Assembly (NCBI RefSeq): GCF_001676385.1 | Contig: NZ_LYVJ01000005.1 | Coordinates: 186,001 to 250,000 of the forward strand | DNA length: 64,000 nucleotides | Direction of reading: 5' to 3' | Source of the DNA: Stenotrophomonas maltophilia | GTDB taxonomy: Bacteria > Pseudomonadota > Gammaproteobacteria > Xanthomonadales > Xanthomonadaceae | Shown: in pieces, positions 50,712-58,980 of the stretch | Layout of the letters: each line of letters starts with the position of its first letter | Position numbering within the stretch: position 1 is the stretch's first letter | Translations under genes and position numbers: made by a program | Notes under the pieces: model-generated | Databases searched by the model: none | What the model was told of the DNA's origin: nothing | What the model saw: the letters and a program-made list of their open reading frames with translations, nothing else

Positions 50712-51130
50712 TCCGGCAGGCCTTCGGCCGCTTTGCGGCAAGCACGGCCCGGCTGTCCGGCAGCCTTGGCGCGTTCGTCGCGGCATTCGGCGTGATCATC
50801 GCGTGGGCCGCCAGTGGCCCGCTGTTCCACTTCAACGACACGTGGCAACTGGTCATCAATACCGGCACCACCATCGTCACCTTCATGATGGTGTTCCTGA
50901 TCCAGCATACGCAGAACGCCGATACGGCCGCGCTGCACATCAAGCTGGACGAGCTGATCCGCGTCAGCAAGGATGCCAACCAGGAACTGCTGAACCTGGA
51001 AGCCATGGACCCGGCGCATCTGGAGGAGATCCGCGCGCGCTATGAAGCACTGGCGCGTACCGCGGCGGACATCAAGCAGAAGAAGGAACGTTGCATGCCC
51101 TGCGAGCAGGTCGAGGCACAGGATGCGTAG
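50708..51130 (+). CDS. Low-affinity iron permease family protein
   Basis: 140 residues with two transmembrane helices. FGVIIAWAASGPLFHFNDTW and INTGTTIVTFMMVFLIQHTQ NADTAALHIKLDELIR are the family signature (Iron_permease domain); the rest is a cytoplasmic helix. Fungal relatives carry iron, but bacterial ones have not been shown to, so the role is uncertain. Starts within ATGA, coupled to the small upstream frame. Confidence 0.85.
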   Translation: MIRQAFGRFAASTARLSGSLGAFVAAFGVIIAWAASGPLFHFNDTWQLVINTGTTIVTFMMVFLIQHTQNADTAALHIKLDELIRVSKDANQELLNLEAMDPAHLEEIRARYEALARTAADIKQKKERCMPCEQVEAQDA

Positions 51131-51276
51131 CGGCGGGACGTGGAGGCAGCGGAAGGTGCCCGGCGGACACGCAGGCGGCGGGAGCGATGCCAGGGGCGCC
51201 AGCCAGTTGCCCGCAGTCCTTGGACGGGATCGGCCGACGTTCGCCGTTCAGGACGCGGCACCATGAAGCGATGTAT

Positions 51277-51657
51277 CTAAGACTCGGGCCCGTTGATGGT
51301 TGCCTCGATCCGATGACCGTCCGGATCGATCAGGAATGCGGCGTAGTAGTGCTGGCCGTAGTCCGGTCGCAAGCCGGGCGGGCCGTTATCGCGGCCACCA
51401 ATCTGAAGTGCCGCCTCGTGGAACGCTCTGACCGCCGTTCTTGAAGGCGCCGCGAAGGCCAGATGGAATCCCTCGCCAGGAGGGCGAGCATTCCTGCGCA
51501 ACTTCAGACACAGCAGGTCCTCGCCTTCAATGAGGCCGTAACCGATAGCGGTTTCGTCCTGGAACACCCGCCTGAATCCAAGCGCGCCCAAGGCAGCGTC
51601 GTAGAACCTTCCAGCAAGGTCGAGGTCCCGGACGCCGATGGAGATGTGATGCAGCAT
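51277..51657 (-). CDS. VOC-family protein
   Basis: 126 residues: MLHHISIGVRDLDLAGRFYD, then LLCLKLRRNARPPGEGFHLA and FLIDPDGHRIEATIN, the normal glyoxalase/bleomycin-resistance-like fold. Just upstream the same strand carries a phage terminase fragment, so the promoter may be lost or replaced; the ribosome site is weak. Marks the edge between backbone and accessory region. Confidence 0.8.
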   Translation of the reverse strand: MLHHISIGVRDLDLAGRFYDAALGALGFRRVFQDETAIGYGLIEGEDLLCLKLRRNARPPGEGFHLAFAAPSRTAVRAFHEAALQIGGRDNGPPGLRPDYGQHYYAAFLIDPDGHRIEATINGPES

Positions 51658-51689
51658 GTCGATGTCGATCCCAATGGACGGGCGATAGC

Positions 51690-52043
51690 CGAGGAGATAC
51701 GCGCCTGGCTCGTGGATGCCCAGGAATATCTGGTTGCGGCCGGTGGTCAGCGCATCGATCAGCCCTCGCGTGCAGTGTAGTAGGTAGTACCGATCTGGCG
51801 CGACTTCAAGGTGATGCGCGTGCGTTCGTTGCCTGCCCGGTACCAATCGCTCTGGTAGTCGAAACAACCATCTTCGAACGCCGTCTGCAGGCGCTCGATC
51901 TCTTCCTCGCTGAACTCGTTCTTGCGCGCCTTCTTCTTGCGAACAACGTTGCGGTTAGCCACCATCGGATTGAGGTCTGCCGCGTTGCCGCCCCGCTGGT
52001 ACCGCTGGACGCGCGCCCGCCGCTCCAGCTGGCGGTGCAGCAT
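51690..52043 (-). pseudogene. Fragment of a P2-like phage terminase ATPase subunit (gpP), frameshifted
   Basis: Coding from 52043 it reads ...EEEIERLQTAFEDGCFDYQS DWYRAG.. then LKSRQIGTTYYTARE, which is the Walker A-like region of P2-type terminases (LKSRQIGxTYYFARE). The frame breaks near 51770, and the expected LIDALTTGRNQIFL continues in another frame. The whole C-terminal nuclease is missing. A decayed prophage piece. Confidence 0.75.
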
Positions 52044-52714
52044 ATCTGTCTCTTTGAAGTCACCGCCGGTCTTTCCTTCCTTGTGGATTCAGCAAGAGCG
52101 GCCCCGTGTCACCAATGCACGCCGGCGTCTGCTGGGCTTCTCGCTCACCGATGAGCAGCTGGTGCCCGATCTGATCCTCGGCCATCTCGAAGGTCTGTAG
52201 CGTAATCTGCCGTCCTGCAAGGCGTAGCCAATGGCCACGCGCGCGCGATAGCGCGCGATAGAGTGCTGAAGACGCATCCCAATCGGCGCTGTCGTGTCCA
52301 GCGCGCCATACGCGGCAGGCAGGGGTCATCGGGCAACGACCAGGTCCGGCGAGACTGGGATCAGCTGCGCGCTGTTGGTATAGCCCTGGTCCTGATGGCG
52401 ACCACCGAACAGGTCCTTGTCGACGCGGAAGATGGCTTGTGGCGGGTAGTCGCGCATCGCGTCCAAGCGACATAGTTCGCCCGCCTGTGCGGCAAGGAGA
52501 AGGTAGTAGCGAACAGGCCGGAGAGTCCGGAGGCTCAAGGCGGCGCTGGGCAGGCGCGACTCAACTCAGCCGACTGCCTTTGTCGTTTTTGGCAATTGTG
52601 ACGGGTTCTCTCCATGTCCTATGCTCCGCCGACGCTTGGGGGCGCCGCTAAAGAGTTCAAGCCCCAGAACCTCTCTCAATCATGGATTGTGCTTCGCCGT
52701 CGGTGAAGCGCTGG
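52044..52714. other. Degenerate phage-like DNA without an intact gene
   Basis: No frame here is convincing. On the minus strand a short open stretch (52326-52538) reads MSLRTLRPVRYYLLLAAQAG, and phage origin is likely from its place beside the terminase fragment, but I cannot name it. At 52238-52262 a GCGCGATA unit is repeated. Confidence 0.4.
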
Positions 52715-52723
52715 ATGACTCAA

Positions 52724-53716
52724 ATGAACAAATCGAATTCGCTCGCCCATGCGCGGGCTTGCGTGCTGCTGAGCGTTGGTCTGGTGGTTGTCAGCGCCCC
52801 GGCGTCGGCCGGCCTGCGTGACAGCTTCGCCAACAGCCGCGCCTCTGCCCAGGAGCAGAGCAAGAAGGGCCAGGCCGAGATTCCGGTCTGCAGCAAGCCG
52901 CTAGGTTCCGTCTCAGTGATCGAACCAGAAGACGTGGTCAACTGGTGGACTGGACAACAGCTGCCCGCGCCTTCGAAGTTGATCAAGGTCTTCGTCAACA
53001 AGTCCAAGTGCTTCACGCTGGTGGACCGGGGTGTCGGCATGGCCGCCGCCCAGGGTGAACGTGCGCTGGCCAGCGAAGGTCAGCTGCGTGGCCGTTCAAA
53101 CATCGGCAAGGGACAGATCCGCGCAGCCGACTACGTGCTGGTGCCGGACCTGATCTCGCAGAATCGCAACGCCGGTGGCAGCGCGATCGGTGGTCTGCTG
53201 AGCGGCCTGATCGGCGACAAGGCCGGCGCCGTGGCGAGCCGCCTGAATTTCAGCACCAAGACCGCGAACGTGACCCTGACTCTGACCGACGTGCGTTCCT
53301 CCGAACAGGTAGCGATCGTCGAGGGAAACTCCAGGAAGACCGACCTGGGCTGGGGCGCCAGTGGCCGCATATTCGGCGCTGGCGGCATCGGCCAGATGGG
53401 CGTGGGTGGCTATGCCAACACCGAAATCGGTCAGGTGATCACCCTGGCTTATCTTCAGGCGTACACCAACATGGTAGCCGAGCTGGGTGGCCTACCGGCC
53501 AACGCCTCGACGGCCAACGCGGGCCAGGCCGTGACCATGCTCAAGGCAGGTCGTCTGCTGGCCAATGCCAGGGGTACCGGCGCAGCGGTGCGCTCGCTGG
53601 AGCCGGGCATGCTGCTGTACCCTACCGGGGTCAAGGAAGGCACCATGTGGGAAGTGGAAGATGAGATGGGCAACAAGGGCTGGGTCAATTCCACCCTGAT
53701 GGAAATGGCCAAATAG
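52724..53716 (+). CDS. CsgG-like outer-membrane secretion protein with SH3-like tail
   Basis: About 330 residues: signal peptide (LLSVGLVVVSAPASAG), then a CsgG/HfaB-type core (KCFTLVDRGVGMAAAQGERA, RAADYVLVPDLISQNRNAGG, NVTLTLTDVRSSEQVAIVEG), and a C-terminal SH3-like segment (GTMWEVEDEMGNKGWVNSTL). CsgG forms a nonameric pore for curli; homologues without curli genes are common and of unknown role. No csg genes are nearby. Upstream in-frame ATGs at 52682 and 52715 are possible starts. Confidence 0.72.
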   Translation: MNKSNSLAHARACVLLSVGLVVVSAPASAGLRDSFANSRASAQEQSKKGQAEIPVCSKPLGSVSVIEPEDVVNWWTGQQLPAPSKLIKVFVNKSKCFTLVDRGVGMAAAQGERALASEGQLRGRSNIGKGQIRAADYVLVPDLISQNRNAGGSAIGGLLSGLIGDKAGAVASRLNFSTKTANVTLTLTDVRSSEQVAIVEGNSRKTDLGWGASGRIFGAGGIGQMGVGGYANTEIGQVITLAYLQAYTNMVAELGGLPANASTANAGQAVTMLKAGRLLANARGTGAAVRSLEPGMLLYPTGVKEGTMWEVEDEMGNKGWVNSTLMEMAK

Positions 53717-53845
53717 CCCGCCTGCGTGCCCGGGCCGGCCTTCGTAGCCGGCCTTGTTGCGGGCGCGCCCATCACAGCGGTTCGCCGGTGCTGCCTTTAT
53801 ATTGATGCGTGCTCTTCGGTTTGTGGATCGCACTTGGAGGTTCCT

Positions 53846-54228
53846 TATGCCGCCTGACACCCGCCGCAGCTACACCGACGAGTTCAAACTCCCCAACCGC
53901 CCAGCCTGATCTTCCATTCGGATCGAGGCGGGTAGTACTGGGGCAACGAGTATCGCCAGCTCTTGGAGTCATGCGAGTGGTTCAAAACATGAGCCGCCCG
54001 GGTAACTGCTGGGAAAACTCGGTGGCCGAGAGCTTCTTCAGTGCACTGAAGAAGGAACGGATCAAGCGACGGATCTCCCCCCGGGACGAAGCGCATTCCG
54101 ACTTATTCAATTACATCGAGAAGTTCTACAACCCGGTCCGCCGGCATGGTTCCGCTGGCGACCTGGCCCCGGTAGAGTCTGAACGGCGCTACGCGCAAAG
54201 CGGCTCATGCGTGTCTACGGAAGTCTGA
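53846..54228 (+). mobile_element. IS3-family insertion sequence remnant (orfA start joined to orfB end)
   Basis: 53846-53908 codes for MPPDTRRSYTDEFK.., the first residues of an IS3-type OrfA, then stops. The sequence directly continues with the orfB integrase end: HSDRGG, stop, a frame change, and MSRPGNCWENSVAESFFSAL KKE.. to QSGSCVSTEV. Most of the element has been deleted and the rest has stops and a frameshift, so it is dead. Confidence 0.8.
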
Positions 54229-54229
54229 C

Positions 54230-54303
54230 CTGTCCACAAGGACCAGCGCCGACTTGCGCCGGGCTGTCCAGCGCTTGATCTCTTCTTCCACCACTTCGCT
54301 CAT
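54230..54303 (-). pseudogene. 5' fragment of a second IS3-type orfA
   Basis: From 54303 on the minus strand: MSEVVEEEIKRWTARRKSAL VL, the start of a different IS3-group OrfA, cut where the first IS remnant ends. Its start has GGAGAC upstream. Two IS scars join here. Confidence 0.6.
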
Positions 54304-54363
54304 CGGTGTCTCCTTCGGGGAAAGTAGCACCTGAGCAGGAAATCAGTGGTCATTACATTGCCA

Positions 54364-54606
54364 CGACAGCATGCCAAACGAGATCCTTGCCGCTGCTAAT
54401 CCTAGCCGGCCACTCCAAGCATTGCGGTCTTCGTTACAATCATGCCGACAACCCACTGCTAACGCTATTTCTAGATGGAGATCGCAAATCGGAGCAAGCA
54501 GGAGAGCACGTAGGAATCCCCCTACTCCGGCGCGCAAATCCTGCACCTAAACTAGGAAGGACGGCTTCTCACGACGCCCACCTTGCTTGACTTTGCACGA
54601 ATTCGC
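54364..54606. repeat. Copy 1 of a ~240-bp direct repeat
   Basis: Matches 60237-60472 in the same direction. The core 54452-54560 (starting CCACTGCTAACGCTATTTCT) is about 95% identical to 60322-60427; the flanks are less so. No coding frame is shared cleanly. It ends 45 bases before the exported-protein gene at 54652. Confidence 0.85.
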
Positions 54607-54651
54607 GAGTTTCTCGTTAATCAACGAATGATCACCAGGAGGTAATGAATC

Positions 54652-55116
54652 ATGGACGTTCCGAAATATGTGAAATTGAAGATCACGCTGGCCATATTGG
54701 TTGTATCGGCAGCTTTTGCTGCGCAATCTGCAACTGCCCCGCCGCCAAACGCCACCGGCAAGGCAGCAGCCCAGATGGATGGCATCGATCGAGCCGAAAT
54801 AGAGAAGATGCTCGCCGTCGAGCTTCAGAGAAGTGCAGATCAGACGGCGCTGTTACCTGGCCAGAAGAAAATATCAATATCTACAACCCTTGCGGTTAAT
54901 GAGCGACGCCTTTTTATCGACCTAGGCCGGGATGCGGTGCCCGACAAGGCAGGCGCAGCATCAGAAAGGCAGTGTCACGAGTTTGTCACAAACGCCGTCA
55001 CGCTTCTGAATGACATCGTCAGTGTTAACGGATTCACCTGCACGTACGGCGGGAAGGACATTTTCTACTATCACCCAGAGCCCCCAACCTCCGCCCGCCC
55101 AACAAGCCAGGACTGA
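54652..55116 (+). CDS. Exported hypothetical protein (154 residues)
   Basis: Signal peptide (LKITLAILVVSAAFAAQSAT), then a small domain with two Cys (C108 in RQCHEFVT and C129 in NGFTCTYGG by rough count) that could form a disulfide. AGGAGG lies 10 bases before the ATG. I do not recognise the family. Its size, export and place near an X-T4SS effector would fit an orphan immunity protein, but that is only a guess. Lower G+C than the backbone. Confidence 0.6.
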   Translation: MDVPKYVKLKITLAILVVSAAFAAQSATAPPPNATGKAAAQMDGIDRAEIEKMLAVELQRSADQTALLPGQKKISISTTLAVNERRLFIDLGRDAVPDKAGAASERQCHEFVTNAVTLLNDIVSVNGFTCTYGGKDIFYYHPEPPTSARPTSQD

Positions 55117-55279
55117 ATGAAGGCGCCACGCATTTATGACCGGCATGCAGGAAGACTTCATAACTTCGTACTTTGCGCGCGAATGAGATGGCCTGACCAA
55201 AGCGCTCTGATGGCTCGCTTTAAAGGGCTCGCTTTAAGGCGTTCTGGCGCCGCTGACGTCCATCCAAACCGCCCCCTAG

Positions 55280-55426
55280 ATTGGATACCCGTCAAGCATT
55301 CCCAATCCCGGATTCTTTGTGAATCCTCAGATTCCCGCTGGACAAGCCCAGTTTGTCGCCGGCAATTTCCTCGCCGGCATTGCTCACGTATACAACAGCC
55401 CTGATGGGCATTTATGCACCTCCTAG
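55280..55426 (+). pseudogene. C-terminal remnant of a small exported protein (possibly Rap1a/Tai-like)
   Basis: An open frame without a start: ..IPNPGFFVNPQIPAGQAQFV then AGNFLAGIAHVYNSPDGHLC. The spacing of AGNFLAGIAHV before a Cys resembles the Rap1a/Tai family of immunity proteins. A stop lies directly upstream at 55277. The rest of 55117-55512 holds no convincing gene. Confidence 0.3.
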
Positions 55427-55512
55427 ATGAGGCACGACCCTAACAGGCGCATGAGAACATTTACGTGGGGCAGCGCCAACTTGCACAACAATTCCGGCAA
55501 CCGTGATGCTGA

Positions 55513-55848
55513 ATGCCGTTGGTCATCACAAGATGGAGGCAGCGATCAGGGCAGCATCCCCAAAAATTCTTGGTAAACCGCAATGCCCGATACAGGCCTT
55601 TCTACGTCCTCGATCTTGATGCAGTACGCGACCGCGATGGCAACCTCGACCGCGTGACCGCAATCAGTGTCTACTGCAACCACTGCAAGCACATCACCCA
55701 TGCCAAGGCGCCGGTGCTGGAGACCATGCAAGGCGGCACCCTACTCGCGTGCGCGGGGTGCGGCGAGCGCCAGGCCGTCAGCAACGCCCGCCTGGTTGAA
55801 TGCGGCCACGTGCTGGGCCACACCTTACCCCTTGCGATGCCGGCCTGA
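55513..55848 (+). CDS. Small protein with a predicted zinc ribbon
   Basis: Up to 111 residues. Two CxxC knuckles, VYCNHCKH and LLACAGCGERQ, 24 residues apart, predict one zinc site. The N-terminal part (RYRPFYVLDLDAVRDRDGNL) is unlike the usual Com or Ogr phage regulators. The start is uncertain, with no clear ribosome site. Probably of phage origin by context. Confidence 0.45.
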   Translation: MPLVITRWRQRSGQHPQKFLVNRNARYRPFYVLDLDAVRDRDGNLDRVTAISVYCNHCKHITHAKAPVLETMQGGTLLACAGCGERQAVSNARLVECGHVLGHTLPLAMPA

Positions 55849-55925
55849 CTCGGGCCACGTGCGGCCGATTCGTCCTGCAGCGAGCGTCCGCACCGCTTAC
55901 GGATCAGATTAGGGCACCGCCAGCC

Positions 55926-56195
55926 TTAGTACCTCAGCCGGAACACAACACGGTTCCGGAACAGGTGCTGGAGGCCCACCGAGCATAGCAGGAACAGCAC
56001 TAGGCCTCCGACTAGCCCGATCCACCAAGCCAGCACTGCACCCGACCAGAGACCGAAGGCGATAGAGCAGACTAGAACCAGTGTAGCCACCCAGCTAGGG
56101 ATGCCGTATTCAATGCGAGCCTTACACCCTCGGCAGACTATCGCGCCGCGTGGCACGCGTCCCATGCACATCGGGCAGGTCATCTCATCGTCCAT
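55926..56195 (-). CDS. Small zinc-ribbon membrane protein
   Basis: 89 residues. An N-terminal zinc ribbon (MTCPMCMGRVPRGAIVCRGC) is followed by two hydrophobic helices (ATLVLVCSIAFGLWSGAVLAW, WIGLVGGLVLFLLCSVGL). GGAG lies shortly before the ATG. No known family. The next 345 bp (56196-56541) show no gene; TATGCT at 56499 is a possible -10 for the lipoprotein gene that follows. Confidence 0.6.
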   Translation of the reverse strand: MDDEMTCPMCMGRVPRGAIVCRGCKARIEYGIPSWVATLVLVCSIAFGLWSGAVLAWWIGLVGGLVLFLLCSVGLQHLFRNRVVFRLRY

Positions 56196-56541
56196 ATTCT
56201 CCGCTCCTTTGTTTAGACATCTGGAGCGATATCGGCCTACAGGACGGAAACTTGCGTCCCCCGATCACAGCTACCTGCTGCTTTGTGTTCTGCCTGCGAA
56301 AATCCGGTCCTTCTGATCAATCGCAGGGGTTTCCGGCACGGAATCTAGGACAGTGCGACTTCAGCAAATGGCCGAGGCACAGCTTGGGCACTGGAGATGG
56401 CCAAATCAAAGCGTCCCGACAGCCTGCATTAAGGCGTTTCGGCGTTTCCAACCCTGTCTACTCATGCCCCAGATTCTATATGCGCACCCTAAATGGTCCT
56501 GCTATGCTCTTCAATGCCGGATAGGGTCGAGAGGTAATTCC

Positions 56542-57141
56542 ATGGTTGTATGGTCCGAACAACTCGCTTCTTCATCCCAATGCGAAGGTCGACGCCACCT
56601 CAGGGGGACAGCGTATCGCTACCTCACCATTGCAATTACAGCGTTCGTACTGTCTGCGTGTGCGAGCAGTTCGTCACCTGCCCCCTCGCATCATTTGAAA
56701 CAAAGACAGTCCGTTAGATCAGGGAGTGAGATTGGTATGGAGCGATTCAAGAACGACATTGAGCGTTTGGCTAGCGTGCGATTTGATGACGTCAACGCAT
56801 TGAATGAACAGCTTCACACGCATCTAGGAGAACCGACGCGACAGGGCCTGCGGGATGAGCGGGTCGCAGAACGCGGAAGGTTGGGTGACCTTGAAGTCCG
56901 GAACATCACGCTGAGAAGTGATGCCGACAATCCTGGGCTTGCAAAGCTGACCTTCGATGTCGCGCCACCCAGCATTGCGCTCGAGGAGATTATCTGGCAG
57001 GACTCCACCATAGAGCCACCTCACCCCGATGCACCTGGCTCCCGCGCTTACTGGTCCGCGCAGGTGAACGGAGTCAAGGTCATACTCCAGCTCGCCCCTG
57101 ACCAAAAAACGCTGACCCATGTACTGATCAGTCAGCGCTGA
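56542..57141 (+). CDS. Lipoprotein, probable immunity protein (X-Tfi) of the adjacent effector
   Basis: 199 residues. A hydrophobic stretch at 28-39 ends in lipobox LSAC (Cys40) after an unusually long charged N-terminus. The mature part is mixed alpha/beta (ERFKNDIERLASVRFDDVNA, RNITLRSDADNPGLAKLTFD). GAGG lies eight bases before the ATG. The gene directly precedes the XVIPCD effector, 28 bases apart, the order seen for X-T4SS effector/immunity pairs, whose immunity proteins are usually periplasmic lipoproteins. The immunity function is inference; the family is not one I recognise by sequence. Confidence 0.68.
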   Translation: MVVWSEQLASSSQCEGRRHLRGTAYRYLTIAITAFVLSACASSSSPAPSHHLKQRQSVRSGSEIGMERFKNDIERLASVRFDDVNALNEQLHTHLGEPTRQGLRDERVAERGRLGDLEVRNITLRSDADNPGLAKLTFDVAPPSIALEEIIWQDSTIEPPHPDAPGSRAYWSAQVNGVKVILQLAPDQKTLTHVLISQR

Positions 57142-57169
57142 CCGCTGTTCATTGCGAAGGAGCCGCACC

Positions 57170-58306
57170 ATGGAGCGCACTGAAGAACTTGCACTGTCAC
57201 AGCCGCAGGAGAGTGGCCGACCAGGAGCCGCACGTCGTCCGGCTTCGCCATTGGTTGACCCATCGTTGGCGCCATTTCTGGCTAAATCCCCAACACTTCG
57301 AGCGGGTCTCGCGCAAGCCGAACGCGATGATCTGGAGGTCATCTGGGGGCAAGCGGGTGAAGGTACCTATCTTGTACCCGGTGAGAAGATCGTTATTGAC
57401 GAGAACGCGATCGGGCAAGGCGCCAGAATCGCACGTTCTCTTTCTCACGAAGTTGGGCACCATCTCTTCACTGAGCCCTCAGATCCGACGTCTAAGCAAT
57501 CCTATGTAAACAATAAGTTGCGAGGAGAAGCAGCTGCAACCCTCAGCAATGTCCAGGTCCAGCGCGAAATTATCGCCGCTGGGGGACCGAACATTGGCGT
57601 ATCGGGCACAGGCAACCGGCCGCAGCAGTATGGAGCCATTGCGGTAGAACTTCAGGCCGGTCGGATCAACCGTAACCAAGCACTAAGTCAGATCGCTGAC
57701 GTGTTCAAGACGGAGGCTCCGTCAGTTGGCCCTCATGCGACGTACGAGCTTTATTATGGCGCGCACTATGATCAGCACATAGCGCCCACGCAACGTCGGC
57801 GCAGGCCAGAGCCAGAATTCGACGCCGAGCGCACTGCGCTTGCTGACAGGGCTGGCACTGCCACCGACGATGTGTCGTCGCTGCATCGAGCGCCTAAGTC
57901 AGCAGTTGAACTCGGCGATGCTGACCGTTCTCTCTACTCGCAGATCAGGGCTGGCGTGGAACGCCTGGACGCAGAGAGTGGGAAGCAGTGGGACGAGTCG
58001 AGTCAGCGCCTGTCCGCGAGCCTTTTGGTTCTGGCGAAGGAAAAGGGCCTTTCACGGGTTGACCATGTTGTGCTCAACAACCCTACACAGTCCCTGTCTC
58101 GTGGTGAGGTAGTTTTCGTGGTGCAGGGAGAGATGGCTGATCCTACCCGTCGCTTGGCGGATATGAGGACGATGGATGCGCTTCGCGCACCTGAGGCGGA
58201 CTCGCTTCAACGTGCCGATGCGTTGAGTCAATCCCAAGCAGCGAGCCTTCTACAACAGCCGGCACAACAAGTTCCTACGCAGGACGGACCATCGTTCTCG
58301 CGTTAA
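57170..58306 (+). CDS. X-T4SS antibacterial effector (X-Tfe): metallopeptidase domain plus XVIPCD
   Basis: 378 residues. N-terminal part (about 30-210): GEKIVIDENAIGQGARIARS then HEVGH at 93-97, a zinc-metallopeptidase HExxH, with E120 in RGEAAATL a possible third ligand (gluzincin style). A Pro/Arg-rich linker (205-245) leads to an XVIPCD (about 248-345): DADRSLYSQIRAGVERLD, LAKEKGLSRVDHVVLN, EVVFVVQGEMADPTRRLADM, DSLQRADAL. XVIPCD is the secretion signal that docks on VirD4 of the Xanthomonadales T4SS and delivers toxins into rival bacteria. AAGGAG precedes the ATG. The T4SS itself is not in the window. Target unknown. Confidence 0.8.
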   Translation: MERTEELALSQPQESGRPGAARRPASPLVDPSLAPFLAKSPTLRAGLAQAERDDLEVIWGQAGEGTYLVPGEKIVIDENAIGQGARIARSLSHEVGHHLFTEPSDPTSKQSYVNNKLRGEAAATLSNVQVQREIIAAGGPNIGVSGTGNRPQQYGAIAVELQAGRINRNQALSQIADVFKTEAPSVGPHATYELYYGAHYDQHIAPTQRRRRPEPEFDAERTALADRAGTATDDVSSLHRAPKSAVELGDADRSLYSQIRAGVERLDAESGKQWDESSQRLSASLLVLAKEKGLSRVDHVVLNNPTQSLSRGEVVFVVQGEMADPTRRLADMRTMDALRAPEADSLQRADALSQSQAASLLQQPAQQVPTQDGPSFSR

Positions 58307-58498
58307 GGCCATCACCGCGCCATCGGCGGCATCCATGCTTCCGCACGGATTTCCTGAACAAGCATCTCATGCCCTTGCATCGCATGATGGTTGGGTCGGC
58401 GATATCGGGATAGAACCCAGCATCATCAATTCCGTCGGAGTCCGAGGTACGAGAAAGCCCCCCGGAGGCGGCTTATCGGGGCGGTGGTGCGTAGTGAC

Positions 58499-58805
58499 TT
58501 ACAGGCTGGGCAATCGGGGCCGTGCCACGTCGAAGTAGTGGCCGGTCATCTCGATGCCGGTCCAGTTGTAACCCTCGGCATCCGCGGCCACCAAGGTGGT
58601 GCCAGAGCCAGCGAACGGGTCGAGGATGCGGCTGCCCTGCTCGCAGATCCGCATAAGCTGACGCATGAGGTCGGTCGGCTTTCCGAGCGGAGGCGTGCGT
58701 GCCGCCGCTGGCGCATGGCGGGCCAGTGATGAGAGCGTCGAAGCTGTTGGCCGGCAGAGTCGGCAGGACGGTCAGCGCATCACCGTGGATCAGTTCGTTC
58801 TTCAT
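58499..58805 (-). pseudogene. Decayed phage DNA methyltransferase (N4/N6 class)
   Basis: From 58805: MKNELIHGDALTVLPTLPAN SF.., then the catalytic DPPY motif reads GPPC. About 100 residues are missing and the frame shifts; the other frame gives RILDPFAGSGTTLVAADAEG (SAM-binding motif) to the stop at 58499. Both ends of a methyltransferase typical of P2-like phages remain, but the enzyme cannot work. Confidence 0.8.
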
Positions 58806-58980
58806 GGGTTGAGCCCTCTTCGTGGTGTCGCTCGCGGCGATCCGTGGAGAGGCTCTGGGCCTTCATGTGGTTCATGTCCCCACACCGGGGGCACTTCATC
58901 TGTAGGTCGTAGTCGCCAGCCGCTTTGGCCAGCAGGCGCGCACAGGCGCCACAGCGCAGGTTCTGTCGTGCTTGATTCAT
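58780..58980 (-). CDS. Com-like zinc-finger translational regulator (phage)
   Basis: 66 residues with two CxxC pairs: NLRCGACARLL and MKCPRCGDMNH, as in Mu Com, which allows translation of the adjacent methyltransferase (mom in Mu). Here it directly overlaps a methyltransferase gene, the same layout as in P2-like phages of Stenotrophomonas, although that target is now dead. Its ATG overlaps the portal stop. Confidence 0.75.
   Translation of the reverse strand: MNQARQNLRCGACARLLAKAAGDYDLQMKCPRCGDMNHMKAQSLSTDRRERHHEEGSTHEERTDPR

Noticed and set aside
52724..53716. Curli system
   Set aside because: Only a CsgG-like gene is present; no csgA, B, D, E or F nearby.
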